Below are positions 52,290 through 60,179 of a stretch of 64,000 bases of DNA, one piece after another (position 1 is the stretch's first letter; the number at the start of each line of letters is the position of its first letter). Location: contig CABUQV010000011.1 in the NCBI GenBank assembly GCA_902493855.1, positions 1 to 64,000 on the forward strand, read 5' to 3'. The DNA is from an uncultured Collinsella sp. (GTDB taxonomy: Bacteria > Actinomycetota > Coriobacteriia > Coriobacteriales > Coriobacteriaceae). The translations under genes and the position numbers were made by a program. The notes under the pieces are model-generated. The model was given only the letters and a program-made list of their open reading frames with translations. It did no database searches and was not told the DNA's origin.

Positions 52290-53586
52290 CCTCGCCAGCC
52301 GCCTCGCCGCATCTAAGTCCGCATCGTCCACCATCCTCGCCAAGGATCGAACGCTTTCCTGCGACACCCGCCAAACGGGACTCAACAACAACGCACTTGT
52401 GATCGGCCCCTCGGGAGCCGGCAAGACCCGAAACGTCCTCAAGCCCAACCTGCTGCAAATGAACGCAAGCTACATCGTGCTCGACACCAAAGGCACGCTC
52501 TGTCGCGAAGTGGGACCCGTGCTGGCAGCCCACGGTTACCGCGTGCAATGTCTCAACTTCGCCGACCTCAACACCGTCCCGGCCCTTGCGCCCGGCATCG
52601 AGCGCTGCGGCTACAACCCCCTGAGGCACATTCGCCGCAAGGCGGACGGCAGGCCCAACCAGCAGGACATCCTCTCGGTGGCAAAGGCCATCTGCCCCAT
52701 CGAGGACAACAACCAGCCTTTTTGGGATCATGCGGCGGCAAACCTGCTGTCGTGTCTTATCGCCTACGTCACCGAACAGCTGCCCGCCGACGAGCAGACG
52801 ATCAGCTCGGTCATCAAGCTGATCGAGCACCTGCAGGACGGTGCCACGGGTCGATTGTTTGACGACCTGATCACGACCGACCCCCAAAGCTATGCCCTCT
52901 CGCTATGGCGGCGCTACGCCATTACGCAAAATGCCGAGCGCATGCACGCGAGCATCGTCGGCATCCTTGCCGAAAAGGTCATGTGTCTGGGATTCGACGG
53001 TGCGGCACAGCTCTATCGTGAGTGCCATCAGGTGGACTTCGCTTCCATGGGACACACCCCCTGCGCCCTGTTTGTAACCGTGAGCGATATTGACCGCAAT
53101 CTCGATCCGCTGACCGGCCTCTTTATTTCGCAGGCGTTTATGGGCCTCATTCGTGAGGCCGATAGGCAGCCCGACGGCAGCCTGCCCGTGCCCGTGCGCT
53201 TTATGCTCGATGACTTCGCAAATCTGCAGATCCCCCAGATCGACAACGTGCTCTCGATTATCCGAAGCCGCAACATCTGGGCAACGCTGCTGCTGCAGTC
53301 GACCAACCAGCTCGATGCGCTCTATGGCGAGGCACGCGCACGCTCCATCATGGGCAACTGCGACACGCATCTGGTGCTGGCGTTCCAGGATCCCGAGAGT
53401 GCCCGGGTGTTTTCCGACCGCGCCGACGCGCTGCCCAGCACGCTCATGGCGACGCCGATCGATCGCTCGTGGCTCTTTGTGCGCGGTCGCACTCCCGAAC
53501 AGGTCGAGCGCTTTAGGCTCGAAGACCATCCACTCTACGGGGAGCTGCCCGAGGCGCAGCGAGGCCATGCGGAGGCCGAGATCTAG
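52282..53586 (+). CDS. VirD4/TraG-like conjugative coupling ATPase, no membrane anchor
   Basis: The 434-residue ATPase has Walker A LVIGPSGAGKTRNVLKPNLL, YIVLDTKGTLCREVG, Walker B-like VRFMLDDFANLQIPQID and ATLLLQSTNQLDALYG, all features of the TraG/TraD/VirD4 family. Typical VirD4 proteins carry N-terminal membrane segments; here the N-terminus (SNLASRLAASKSASS) has none, so it may be a soluble form. No relaxase or T4SS gene is next to it. AAGAAGG precedes ATG 52282. Confidence 0.85.
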   Translation: MSNLASRLAASKSASSTILAKDRTLSCDTRQTGLNNNALVIGPSGAGKTRNVLKPNLLQMNASYIVLDTKGTLCREVGPVLAAHGYRVQCLNFADLNTVPALAPGIERCGYNPLRHIRRKADGRPNQQDILSVAKAICPIEDNNQPFWDHAAANLLSCLIAYVTEQLPADEQTISSVIKLIEHLQDGATGRLFDDLITTDPQSYALSLWRRYAITQNAERMHASIVGILAEKVMCLGFDGAAQLYRECHQVDFASMGHTPCALFVTVSDIDRNLDPLTGLFISQAFMGLIREADRQPDGSLPVPVRFMLDDFANLQIPQIDNVLSIIRSRNIWATLLLQSTNQLDALYGEARARSIMGNCDTHLVLAFQDPESARVFSDRADALPSTLMATPIDRSWLFVRGRTPEQVERFRLEDHPLYGELPEAQRGHAEAEI

Positions 53587-53661
53587 GCGCAGGGTTCTCG
53601 CGGCGCGCGGCGCCCCGGCGATGTTCCACAAAGGCCGTGCGCCCCGGGACCACGGCAAAGC

Positions 53662-53699
53662 AAAGGGGCCCGCATCCCAACGGATACGGGCCCCTTTCA
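53662..53699 (-). terminator. Terminator of pgi
   Basis: AAAGGGGCCCGCATCC and GGATACGGGCCCCTTT form a near-perfect 16-bp stem with a four-base loop, followed by TTG on the minus strand. Confidence 0.85.
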
Positions 53700-53725
53700 G
53701 CCATAAGCCAACTCGGCCGTAAAAA

Positions 53726-55420
53726 CTACTTGCGATGCGCGCGATAGAACTCGATAAGCGCTTGAGTCGAAGCGTCCTGCTCGGCCTTGGCGGCGTCGTC
53801 GTGGAAGGCAGGGGTAATCTGCTTGGCAAGCTGCTTGCCCAGCTCGACGCCCCACTGGTCGTAGGAGTCGATGCCCCAGACCGTGCCCTCGACAAATACG
53901 ATGTGCTCGTACAGGGCGATGAGCTCGCCGAGCGCAAACGGGGTCAGCGTGTCGCCGAAGATCGAGGTCGTCGGACGGTTGCCCTCAAAGCAGCGGGCCG
54001 GGACGATCTGCTCGGGCGTACCCTCGGCGCGCACCTCATCGGCCGTCTTACCAAAGGCAAGCGCCTTGGTCTGGGCCAGGAAGTTGCCCAGGAACAGCTC
54101 GTGCACGTCCTGACCGCTGTCGGTCGCAGGGTTGGCGGTATTGGCGAAAGCGATAAAGTCGGCCGGGACCACCACGGTGCCCTGGTGCAGCAGCTGGTAG
54201 AAGGCGTGCTGACCGTTGGTGCCGGGCTCGCCCCAGAAGATCTCACCGGTATCGGAGGTCACAGCGCTGCCGTCCCAGCGGACATGCTTGCCGTTGGACT
54301 CCATGGTGAGCTGCTGCAGGTAGGCCGGGAAACGGTGCAGATACTGGCAGTACGGAAGCACGGCGTGGCTCTTGGAACCGAAGAAGTTGACGTACCAGAC
54401 GTTGAGCAGGCCCATCAGCGCGACGGCATTGTTCTCGAGCGGCGTGTTGCAGAAGTACTCGTCGATGGCGTGGAAGCCCTCGAGGAACTGCTGGAAGCGC
54501 TCGGGACCGAGCACGACGATCAGCGACAGGCCCACGGCAGCGTCGACGGAGTAGCGGCCGCCGACCCAATTCCAGAAACCAAAAGCGTTAGCGGGGTCGA
54601 TGCCGAAGGCCTCGACCTTCTCGAGTGCGGTGGAAACAGCGACGAAGTGCTTGGCCACGGCCTCGGCGTTCTGCTCATCGGAGCCGTCGATGGCGCCCTG
54701 AGCCTTGAGCTGCTCGAGCATCCAGGTCTTGGCCTCGCGAGCGTTAGTGAGGGTCTCGAGCGTGGTGAAAGTCTTGGAGACGATAATCACGAGCGTGGTC
54801 TCGGGATCCAGGCCCTTGAGCTTCTCGGCCTGGTCGTTGGGGTCGATGTTGGAGATGTAGCGGCAGTCGATACCGGCGTCGGCGTAGGGACGCAGAGCCT
54901 CGTAGGCCATGACCGGGCCCAGATCGGAGCCGCCGATGCCGATGGACACCAGGTGCTCGATCTTCTTGCCGGTAACGCCCTTCCACTCACCGGAGCGCAC
55001 GCGCTCGGCGAAGGCATACATGCGATCGAGGACCTCGTGCACGTCGGCGACGACGTCCTGGCCGTCGACGATGAGCTGGCCTTTCTCGCTTGCCGGACGG
55101 CGCAGCGCGGTGTGCAGGACGGCGCGGTCCTCGGTGGTGTTGATGTGCTCGCCGGAGAACATGGCGTCGCGGCGCTCCTCGAGTTTCACCTCGCGGGCAA
55201 GATCGCACAGCAGCTTGACGGTCTCGTCGGTCACCAGGTTCTTGGATAGGTCGAAGTGCAGGTCACCGGCGTCAAAGCTCAGCTTGTTCACGCGCTCGGC
55301 ATCGGCGGCGAACCAGGCCTTGAGGTCGATACCATCGGCCTCAAGCTTCTCCTGATGAGCCTCGAGTGCCTTCCAAGCGGCAGTCGACGTAGCATCGATA
55401 GGTGCGGCAACAGTTGCCAT
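53726..55420 (-). CDS. pgi: Glucose-6-phosphate isomerase
   Basis: The 564-residue enzyme interconverts glucose-6-P and fructose-6-P. It has two SIS domains with VSIGIGGSDLGPVMAYEAL, IVSKTFTTLETLTNA, GGRYSVDAAVGLSL, the loop FFCNTPLENN, MESNGKHVRWDG, GEPGTNGQHAFYQLLHQG and the C-terminal WGVELGKQLAKQI. GAGGAGGA precedes ATG 55420. Its 3' end is duplicated in diverged form at 50161-50253. It would take the glucose-6-P released by the frl-like pathway. Confidence 0.94.
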   Translation of the reverse strand: MATVAAPIDATSTAAWKALEAHQEKLEADGIDLKAWFAADAERVNKLSFDAGDLHFDLSKNLVTDETVKLLCDLAREVKLEERRDAMFSGEHINTTEDRAVLHTALRRPASEKGQLIVDGQDVVADVHEVLDRMYAFAERVRSGEWKGVTGKKIEHLVSIGIGGSDLGPVMAYEALRPYADAGIDCRYISNIDPNDQAEKLKGLDPETTLVIIVSKTFTTLETLTNAREAKTWMLEQLKAQGAIDGSDEQNAEAVAKHFVAVSTALEKVEAFGIDPANAFGFWNWVGGRYSVDAAVGLSLIVVLGPERFQQFLEGFHAIDEYFCNTPLENNAVALMGLLNVWYVNFFGSKSHAVLPYCQYLHRFPAYLQQLTMESNGKHVRWDGSAVTSDTGEIFWGEPGTNGQHAFYQLLHQGTVVVPADFIAFANTANPATDSGQDVHELFLGNFLAQTKALAFGKTADEVRAEGTPEQIVPARCFEGNRPTTSIFGDTLTPFALGELIALYEHIVFVEGTVWGIDSYDQWGVELGKQLAKQITPAFHDDAAKAEQDASTQALIEFYRAHRK

Positions 55421-55545
55421 AGAGTCCTCCTCAGCATACGGGCGCACGCCTCCATGCGCCCGGACATTCAGATGCCACTATTCTAGCGCAGGTCAAGACT
55501 ACAATCAGCGAGCGTTGCCAATCGGCCCCCAAACGGCAACCGATT

Positions 55546-55609
55546 AAAAAGGGACAGGCTTATTTTTGCAGGTCAAACGCTTTACCAACCAAAAATAACC
55601 CGTCCTTTT
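55546..55609. repeat. Dispersed short repeat, paired inverted copies
   Basis: AAAAAGGGACAGGCTTATTT (55546-55565, continuing TTGCAGGT) faces ACCAACCAAAAATAACCC (55584-55601, continuing GTCCTTTT), an imperfect palindrome that would fold into a REP-like stem. It lies between the shortened dehydrogenase gene and pgi. Confidence 0.6.
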
Positions 55610-55619
55610 ATGGCAAATA

Positions 55620-56144
55620 TTAGGCCGCGGCGCAGACGCTACCGAGCAACTCACGCAAAGGAGACCCGATGCCCTCCAGCAGTTCGGGCGCGATAATGGC
55701 AAAAACGGGAACCTCGCCGGCTCCCGTGACGGCAGGCACCTTGCCCTCCGAGACAATACATCCATAAGGGACAAAACCGTCTTCGCCGGCATCGAGCGCC
55801 GCCATGCGACGCGCGAGTTCGCGCGCAAAGCCGGCAGTATCGGCATCGCCGATCGCCAGGACAAAGTCCACGCCTTCGTCGGTCGCCAGGGCTACGGCCT
55901 CATCGATCAGCTCGTCTCCCCCGTCGCCCTCAACCGAGCCGCAGCGAAAAAGCACGCGCTCGAGCAGAGCTCGATCAAGCGAGCTGAGTGCCGCCGAGAC
56001 GAGCTCATCACGCGTATGTTTGTCACCGCCTAGCACCACCAGCGCCTTGGTGCCGCCGTAGTGAGCGACCAGTCGTCCACACCAGCGAGCCACGTCTCCA
56101 TCCGCAACAAGGCGTGTCGGCATACCAAACCCATAATTGACCAT
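55620..56144 (-). CDS. Shortened iron-alcohol-dehydrogenase-like protein
   Basis: The 174-residue protein matches only the N-terminal nucleotide-binding half of Fe-type alcohol dehydrogenases: NYGFGMPTRLVADGDVARW, KALVVLGGDKHTR, GVDFVLAIGDADTAGFARELARR, PYGCIVSEG. The usual GGGSxxD loop is GDADT, and the whole metal-binding C-terminal half is absent (family length about 390). The frame is intact with a normal end, so it may be a stand-alone nucleotide-binding protein or a remnant. The start is uncertain: ATG 56144, GTG 56153 or ATG 56168. Confidence 0.65.
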   Translation of the reverse strand: MVNYGFGMPTRLVADGDVARWCGRLVAHYGGTKALVVLGGDKHTRDELVSAALSSLDRALLERVLFRCGSVEGDGGDELIDEAVALATDEGVDFVLAIGDADTAGFARELARRMAALDAGEDGFVPYGCIVSEGKVPAVTGAGEVPVFAIIAPELLEGIGSPLRELLGSVCAAA

Positions 56145-56272
56145 CGTTTCCACAACCCTTCCGTGCATGTAGGTGGCACCAATCGCTAGGCTAATGCTAC
56201 GAAGCGAGGTTTTCCGAGCTGTTTCACACTCTTTAGGGCTGCGTTAAATACCCGATGCAACCGCACGACCAT

Positions 56273-56300
56273 ACCTACCAAAACAAACCAGTCCCTTTTT
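56273..56300. repeat. Dispersed short repeat, single copy
   Basis: ACCTACCAAAACAAACCA then GTCCCTTTTT matches the copy at 2687-2717. It lies just upstream of the polymerase promoter. Confidence 0.55.
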
Positions 56301-56308
56301 GACAGGTT

Positions 56309-56369
56309 TTGACGATGTCCGGACGAGCGGGTATTATCGAACAGATATTCGATAAGAACATGTGTTTGA
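56309..56369 (+). promoter_or_regulatory. Promoter with LexA-like SOS boxes for the Y-family polymerase
   Basis: TTGACG (56309-56314) and TATTAT (56332-56337) are spaced 17 bases. CGAACAGATATTCG (56338-56351) directly abuts the -10 and matches the Gram-positive LexA box CGAACN4GTTCG at 9 of 10 positions. A second weaker box AGAACATGTGTTTG follows at 56355-56368. Confidence 0.75.
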
Positions 56370-56382
56370 TGAAAGGACACGG

Positions 56383-57888
56383 ATGGCGCACGAGCAGCAC
56401 ACCTATATCTGCATCGACCTCAAGACGTTTTATGCCAGCGTCGAGTGCGTCGACCGTGGGCTCGATCCGCTCACCACCAACCTGGTCGTTGCCGACGAAT
56501 CGCGCGGGCGCACGACCATCTGCCTCGCCATCACACAGGCTATGAAGGACTTAGGGATTCACAACCGCTGCCGCCTATTTGAGATTCCCGATGGCATCGA
56601 CTACATCACGGCCGTACCGCGCATGCAGCATTACATGGAGGTGTCGGCGAAAATCTACGGTATCTATCTGGAATACGTCAGCCCCCAGGACGTGCACGTC
56701 TACTCCATCGATGAGTGCTTTATCGACGTGACGCCCTATCTGGACCTCTATCACACAGATGCGGAAGGGCTCGCCTGCACGCTGCGCGACGAGGTCTTGG
56801 CGCGCACCGGCATCACGGCGACGGTCGGCATCGGCCCCAACCTATTCCAGGCCAAGGTGGCGCTCGACGTCACCGCCAAGCACGTACCCAGTCGCATCGG
56901 CAAACTCGACGACGAGACCTTTCGCAAGGAGATCTGGCCCCATCGCCCCATCACCGACATCTGGGGCATCGGCCCCGGCGTGGCGGCCCGTCTCGAGAAA
57001 TACGGCGTCTACGATCTGATGGGCGTCGCGGCACTCGACGAAAACCTGCTTTACGACGAGCTCGGCGTCAACGCCGAATATCTCATCGACCACGCCTTCG
57101 GGCGCGAGCCAACGACCATCGCCGATATCCAAGCCTATCGCCCGCAGGCAACCTCAACCACCACAGGACAGGTGCTCTCGAAGGGCTATGCCTACGAGCA
57201 AGCCTACACCGTCTTACGCGAGATGGTCGACAACGCCGTGTTGGACTTAGTCGATAAGCACGTGGTCTGCGACAGCATCTCGCTCTTTGTGGGTTATGCG
57301 AGCGAGCGTGCCGACATACGCCGCCTCGACGCCAGCGGCACAGCGCAATATGTGGACGGATGTGGGCACCTGCGCTCGAGCACGTTGAGCATCGAACCCA
57401 CCGCAACCGCCGGCCCCGGGCTCGCGCCCCGTGCTCCCAAGCCCGTCCAGCGCGATGACGAAAGGCGCCGCCTGGTGCGCGAAGCGCAGGCAATCGATGG
57501 CATCTTTGTGGGAGAGCATGGCGGCAAACCGCGTGGTGGCTATGCCGCACTCTTTGCGCACTCCAATGCCTCGCGAAAGCTACCCGAGCGCACCAATTCG
57601 TTCAAGAAGATCATGAGCTATTTCGATGAGCTCTGGGCGCAGACTGTCGATCCCAAACGACCGGTCAAGCGCATCAACCTGGGATTTGGCAACCTCATGC
57701 CCGAGGAATTTGCCACCATCGATCTGTTTAGCGATATCGAGGCCGATGAGCGCGAGCGCGACCTGGCGCGCGCCGTCCTGGCCGTGAAAGGCAAGTACGG
57801 CAAGAACGCGCTCGTCAAGGGATTAAGCTTTACCGCCGGCGCCACCGCGCGCGAACGCAACGACCAGGTTGGAGGACACCGTGCCTAA
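56383..57888 (+). CDS. Y-family DNA polymerase (UvrX/ImpB-MucB-SamB type)
   Basis: The 501-residue translesion polymerase has ICIDLKTFYASVECVDRGLDP (first catalytic Asp), VVADESRGRTTICLA, YSIDECFIDVTPYL (catalytic Asp-Glu), helix-hairpin-helix region ITDIWGIGPGVAARLEKYGVYDLMGVA, and a little-finger-like C-terminal part. The longer insert around 300-400 is typical of the plasmid/phage-type UvrX group. AAAGGA lies 7 bases before ATG 56383. The LexA-like boxes upstream and the YolD-like gene downstream support a DNA-damage mutagenesis operon. Confidence 0.92.
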   Translation: MAHEQHTYICIDLKTFYASVECVDRGLDPLTTNLVVADESRGRTTICLAITQAMKDLGIHNRCRLFEIPDGIDYITAVPRMQHYMEVSAKIYGIYLEYVSPQDVHVYSIDECFIDVTPYLDLYHTDAEGLACTLRDEVLARTGITATVGIGPNLFQAKVALDVTAKHVPSRIGKLDDETFRKEIWPHRPITDIWGIGPGVAARLEKYGVYDLMGVAALDENLLYDELGVNAEYLIDHAFGREPTTIADIQAYRPQATSTTTGQVLSKGYAYEQAYTVLREMVDNAVLDLVDKHVVCDSISLFVGYASERADIRRLDASGTAQYVDGCGHLRSSTLSIEPTATAGPGLAPRAPKPVQRDDERRRLVREAQAIDGIFVGEHGGKPRGGYAALFAHSNASRKLPERTNSFKKIMSYFDELWAQTVDPKRPVKRINLGFGNLMPEEFATIDLFSDIEADERERDLARAVLAVKGKYGKNALVKGLSFTAGATARERNDQVGGHRA

Positions 57889-58306
57889 GCCCAAACAACA
57901 GCCCGTGCGCCCGCCGACCGCCTTCGAGCGCCTGGCGGACCCCGAGGGCAGACGCCGCGTCGCCGACCCCAAGCTCACTGCCAACGGTGCCGTGCGCGCC
58001 AACCGCGCCGCACAGTTTATGCCCTTTGCCGCCCTCACGGGATACTACGAACTCGTGCGCAAGCAGGAAATCACCGTCGAGCCAAAACGTGAGCTCACGG
58101 AAGAAAAAGCCCTCGTACTTTCTAAAAAGCTCGAGGGTCTCAAACGTGGCGACTTGGTTCGTGTCACCTATTACGATACGTACGGCTATCGCTCCCGCAC
58201 CGGCATTCTCGACGAGGTACTCCCCGCCTTCAAGCTCCTCAAGCTCAAAGACATCGCCATCGACTTCGACGATATCCAAGACATCGAACTGCGCGGACGA
58301 GCCTAG
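57881..58306 (+). CDS. YolD-like protein
   Basis: The 141-residue protein contains RANRAAQFMPFAALTGYYELVRKQE, the YolD-like signature, then a beta-rich part (KRGDLVRVTYYDTYGYRSRTGIL). YolD-like genes accompany Y-family polymerases and are thought to act like UmuD in SOS mutagenesis. The GTG at 57881 has GGAGG upstream and overlaps the polymerase stop by 8 bases, so translation is coupled. Confidence 0.85.
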   Translation: MPKPKQQPVRPPTAFERLADPEGRRRVADPKLTANGAVRANRAAQFMPFAALTGYYELVRKQEITVEPKRELTEEKALVLSKKLEGLKRGDLVRVTYYDTYGYRSRTGILDEVLPAFKLLKLKDIAIDFDDIQDIELRGRA

Positions 58307-58332
58307 ACAAGGAAATGCATCCAAGACGGCGC

Positions 58333-58716
58333 TTACAGCGTCATGACGTAGTAACCAGCGTCCTTCACGGCGGCCACGAGAGCACCGCGATCGATCGGCT
58401 GTTTAGAGCGCACACGTGCCGTGTGATCCGCATACGTCACCGTTGCCCACACGCCGTCCAGCGCATTGAGGGCATTGGCCACGTTCTGAGCGCAGCCGTC
58501 ACAGCTCATACCGCCGATGAGCAGCTCATCGCTATAGGGATAGTGCGATGCATCGGTATCCACCACAACAACCTTTTTGGCCTTCTTACCGCTCGCGCCA
58601 TCGCTGCAGCAACTCTTCCCGTGTGTCGAAGCGGCAATACGACGCAGTCCAAAAAACATGCCGACGGCAATGACGGCCAGCACGATGAGATTCGCAGGGT
58701 TGAGCAAGTCACTCAT
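58333..58716 (-). CDS. Membrane-anchored heavy-metal-associated (HMA) domain protein
   Basis: The 127-residue protein has one N-terminal membrane segment (NLIVLAVIAVGMFFGLRR), a Cys-Cys motif (KSCCSDGASGKK) and a C-terminal HMA domain with metal-binding GMSCDGC followed by VTYADHTARVRSKQ. It is copper-chaperone-like; no P-type ATPase is next to it. ATG 58716 has GAAAGGGG upstream. The CsoR-like palindrome 30 bases upstream suggests copper control. Confidence 0.83.
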   Translation of the reverse strand: MSDLLNPANLIVLAVIAVGMFFGLRRIAASTHGKSCCSDGASGKKAKKVVVVDTDASHYPYSDELLIGGMSCDGCAQNVANALNALDGVWATVTYADHTARVRSKQPIDRGALVAAVKDAGYYVMTL

Positions 58717-58745
58717 GCGTTCCCCTTTCAAGTAGCCCTATCTAG

Positions 58746-58762
58746 ATACCCCCATGGGGTGT
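58746..58762. promoter_or_regulatory. CsoR-like GC-rich palindrome
   Basis: ATACCCCCATGGGGTGT is a G/C-tract palindrome like CsoR operators (ATACCCCnnnGGGGTAT), 30 bases before the HMA gene start. Confidence 0.6.
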
Positions 58763-58824
58763 CCCCATCTTAACCCAAAATCATGTCCGTTCGGTCAATT
58801 AGTTTCCCGCTTCAAACTTTTTTG

Positions 58825-58852
58825 TTGACCATGGCTTACTTTCGTGTATAAG
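58825..58852 (+). promoter_or_regulatory. Sigma-A-type promoter for the DUF3793-flavodoxin pair
   Basis: TTGACC (58825-58830) and TATAAG (58847-58852) are spaced 16 bases, 40 bases before GTG 58892. Confidence 0.65.
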
Positions 58853-58891
58853 TTTTCCTAGGCTAACAAGTGAGGGCTCGAAAGGGGCAAC

Positions 58892-59596
58892 GTGACTCGA
58901 ACCATTGACATCCCAACATACCAAACGGCTGTCGTGCGCAACTGCTCCCCTACGCTCGCAGGTATCAAGCCGGCTTCGCTCTTTACCTATCCCGGCGTTT
59001 ACGCCAACCAAAACGGAAAACTCGGCGTCGCTCAAATCGAAGAGCGACGCTCTCGCCTGCTCGCCGTCATAGCCCAATGCAACCGCGAGCTCCAGCCGCT
59101 CGGGATCCATATGAGCGTTTTGGTCTGGCGCCCCTGCGGAGCGCTCATCTATGTGTACCGCCCTGCGGACCTCATGCGATACCTCTCCGACCCCCGCGCC
59201 ACGACGGCGCTTGTCGCCGAAGGTTACGATGTCCACAACCTGCCCGCATCCCTGGTGCATCTCGCCGCGCGCATCACGCTGGCAAGCAGCAATGCCGCAG
59301 AAAGCGCCTATGACGGCAGTGTCTGCGCACTCGCGCGAAATAGGCACTGCGATACGGGGTGCATGTGCCAGTTCCCCCACGAAATTGGCTATTTTTTGGG
59401 CTATCCCTACGAAGATGTCCATCAGTTTATCGTCCAGCACGGCGAAAACTATAAGGTCTTTGGCGCCTGGAAGGTATACACAAACGTCGAACAGGCGCTC
59501 ACGACCTTCGATTCCTATCGTGCATGCACGCAATACCTTACCTACATCTATCAGCAGGGCTGCAGCTTGGCGCAACTTGCCCAGGCAACCCGATAG
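58892..59596 (+). CDS. DUF3793 family protein
   Basis: The 234-residue protein has the DUF3793 pattern: NCSPTLAGIKPASLFTY, LLAVIAQCNRELQPLGI, VLVWRPCGALIYVYRP, FPHEIGYFLGYPYEDVHQFI and YKVFGAWKVYTNVEQAL. Family members are usually encoded beside a flavodoxin, as here, and are suspected to be linked to iron or redox state; the activity is unknown. AAAGGGG lies before GTG 58892. Confidence 0.85.
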   Translation: MTRTIDIPTYQTAVVRNCSPTLAGIKPASLFTYPGVYANQNGKLGVAQIEERRSRLLAVIAQCNRELQPLGIHMSVLVWRPCGALIYVYRPADLMRYLSDPRATTALVAEGYDVHNLPASLVHLAARITLASSNAAESAYDGSVCALARNRHCDTGCMCQFPHEIGYFLGYPYEDVHQFIVQHGENYKVFGAWKVYTNVEQALTTFDSYRACTQYLTYIYQQGCSLAQLAQATR

Positions 59597-59642
59597 AACA
59601 TAGAAGCCGCGGCAAGCTGCCGCACAACTGAAAGGACTCAAC

Positions 59643-60062
59643 ATGAGCAAGATCGCCGTCGTCTACTGGAGCGGCACGGGCAACACCGAGGCCATGGCAA
59701 ACCTCGTCGCCGAAGGCGCCACGTCCGTGGGTGCCGAGGCAGAGGTCATCTCCTGCGCCGACTTCTCCGCAGACAAGGCCGAAGGCTATGACGCCATCGC
59801 CTTCGGCTGCCCCGCCATGGGCTCCGAGGAACTCGAGTACGATGAGTTCCAGCCGATGTGGGACGAGGTCAAGGAGACTCTCGGCGACAAGAAGGTCGTC
59901 CTCTTTGGCTCCTATTCATGGGCCGAGGGCGAGTGGATGGACAACTGGAAGGCCGACGCCGACGATGCCGGCGTCAACGTCGTGGACTCCACCATCTGCT
60001 ACGACGCGCCCGACGACGAGGGCGAGACCGCTTGCAAGGCCCTCGGAGCCGAGCTCGCGTAA
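59643..60062 (+). CDS. Flavodoxin
   Basis: The 139-residue flavodoxin has the FMN phosphate loop VVYWSGTGNTEAMA, AIAFGCPAMGSEELEYDEF (50s loop) and VLFGSYSWAEGEWMDNW (90s loop with Trp). It carries electrons at low potential in place of ferredoxin, often under iron limitation. GAAAGGA lies before the ATG. It follows DUF3793 by 46 bases and ends at a strong terminator. Confidence 0.93.
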   Translation: MSKIAVVYWSGTGNTEAMANLVAEGATSVGAEAEVISCADFSADKAEGYDAIAFGCPAMGSEELEYDEFQPMWDEVKETLGDKKVVLFGSYSWAEGEWMDNWKADADDAGVNVVDSTICYDAPDDEGETACKALGAELA

Positions 60063-60112
60063 CGAACCTAGGGCTTCCAAAAGAGCCTGCATCAAGGCAC
60101 ATCCCCATCCCT

Positions 60113-60158
60113 ACAAAAGAGCGGGGGCTGGATTCAAGTCCAGCCCCCGCTCTTTTGT
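60113..60158. terminator. Strong bidirectional terminator
   Basis: ACAAAAGAGCGGGGGCTGGA pairs perfectly over 20 bases with its complement after a six-base loop (60113-60132 with 60139-60158), between converging flavodoxin and ABC transporter genes. Confidence 0.93.
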
Positions 60159-60179
60159 AACGGCAGTTACATCAACCGG

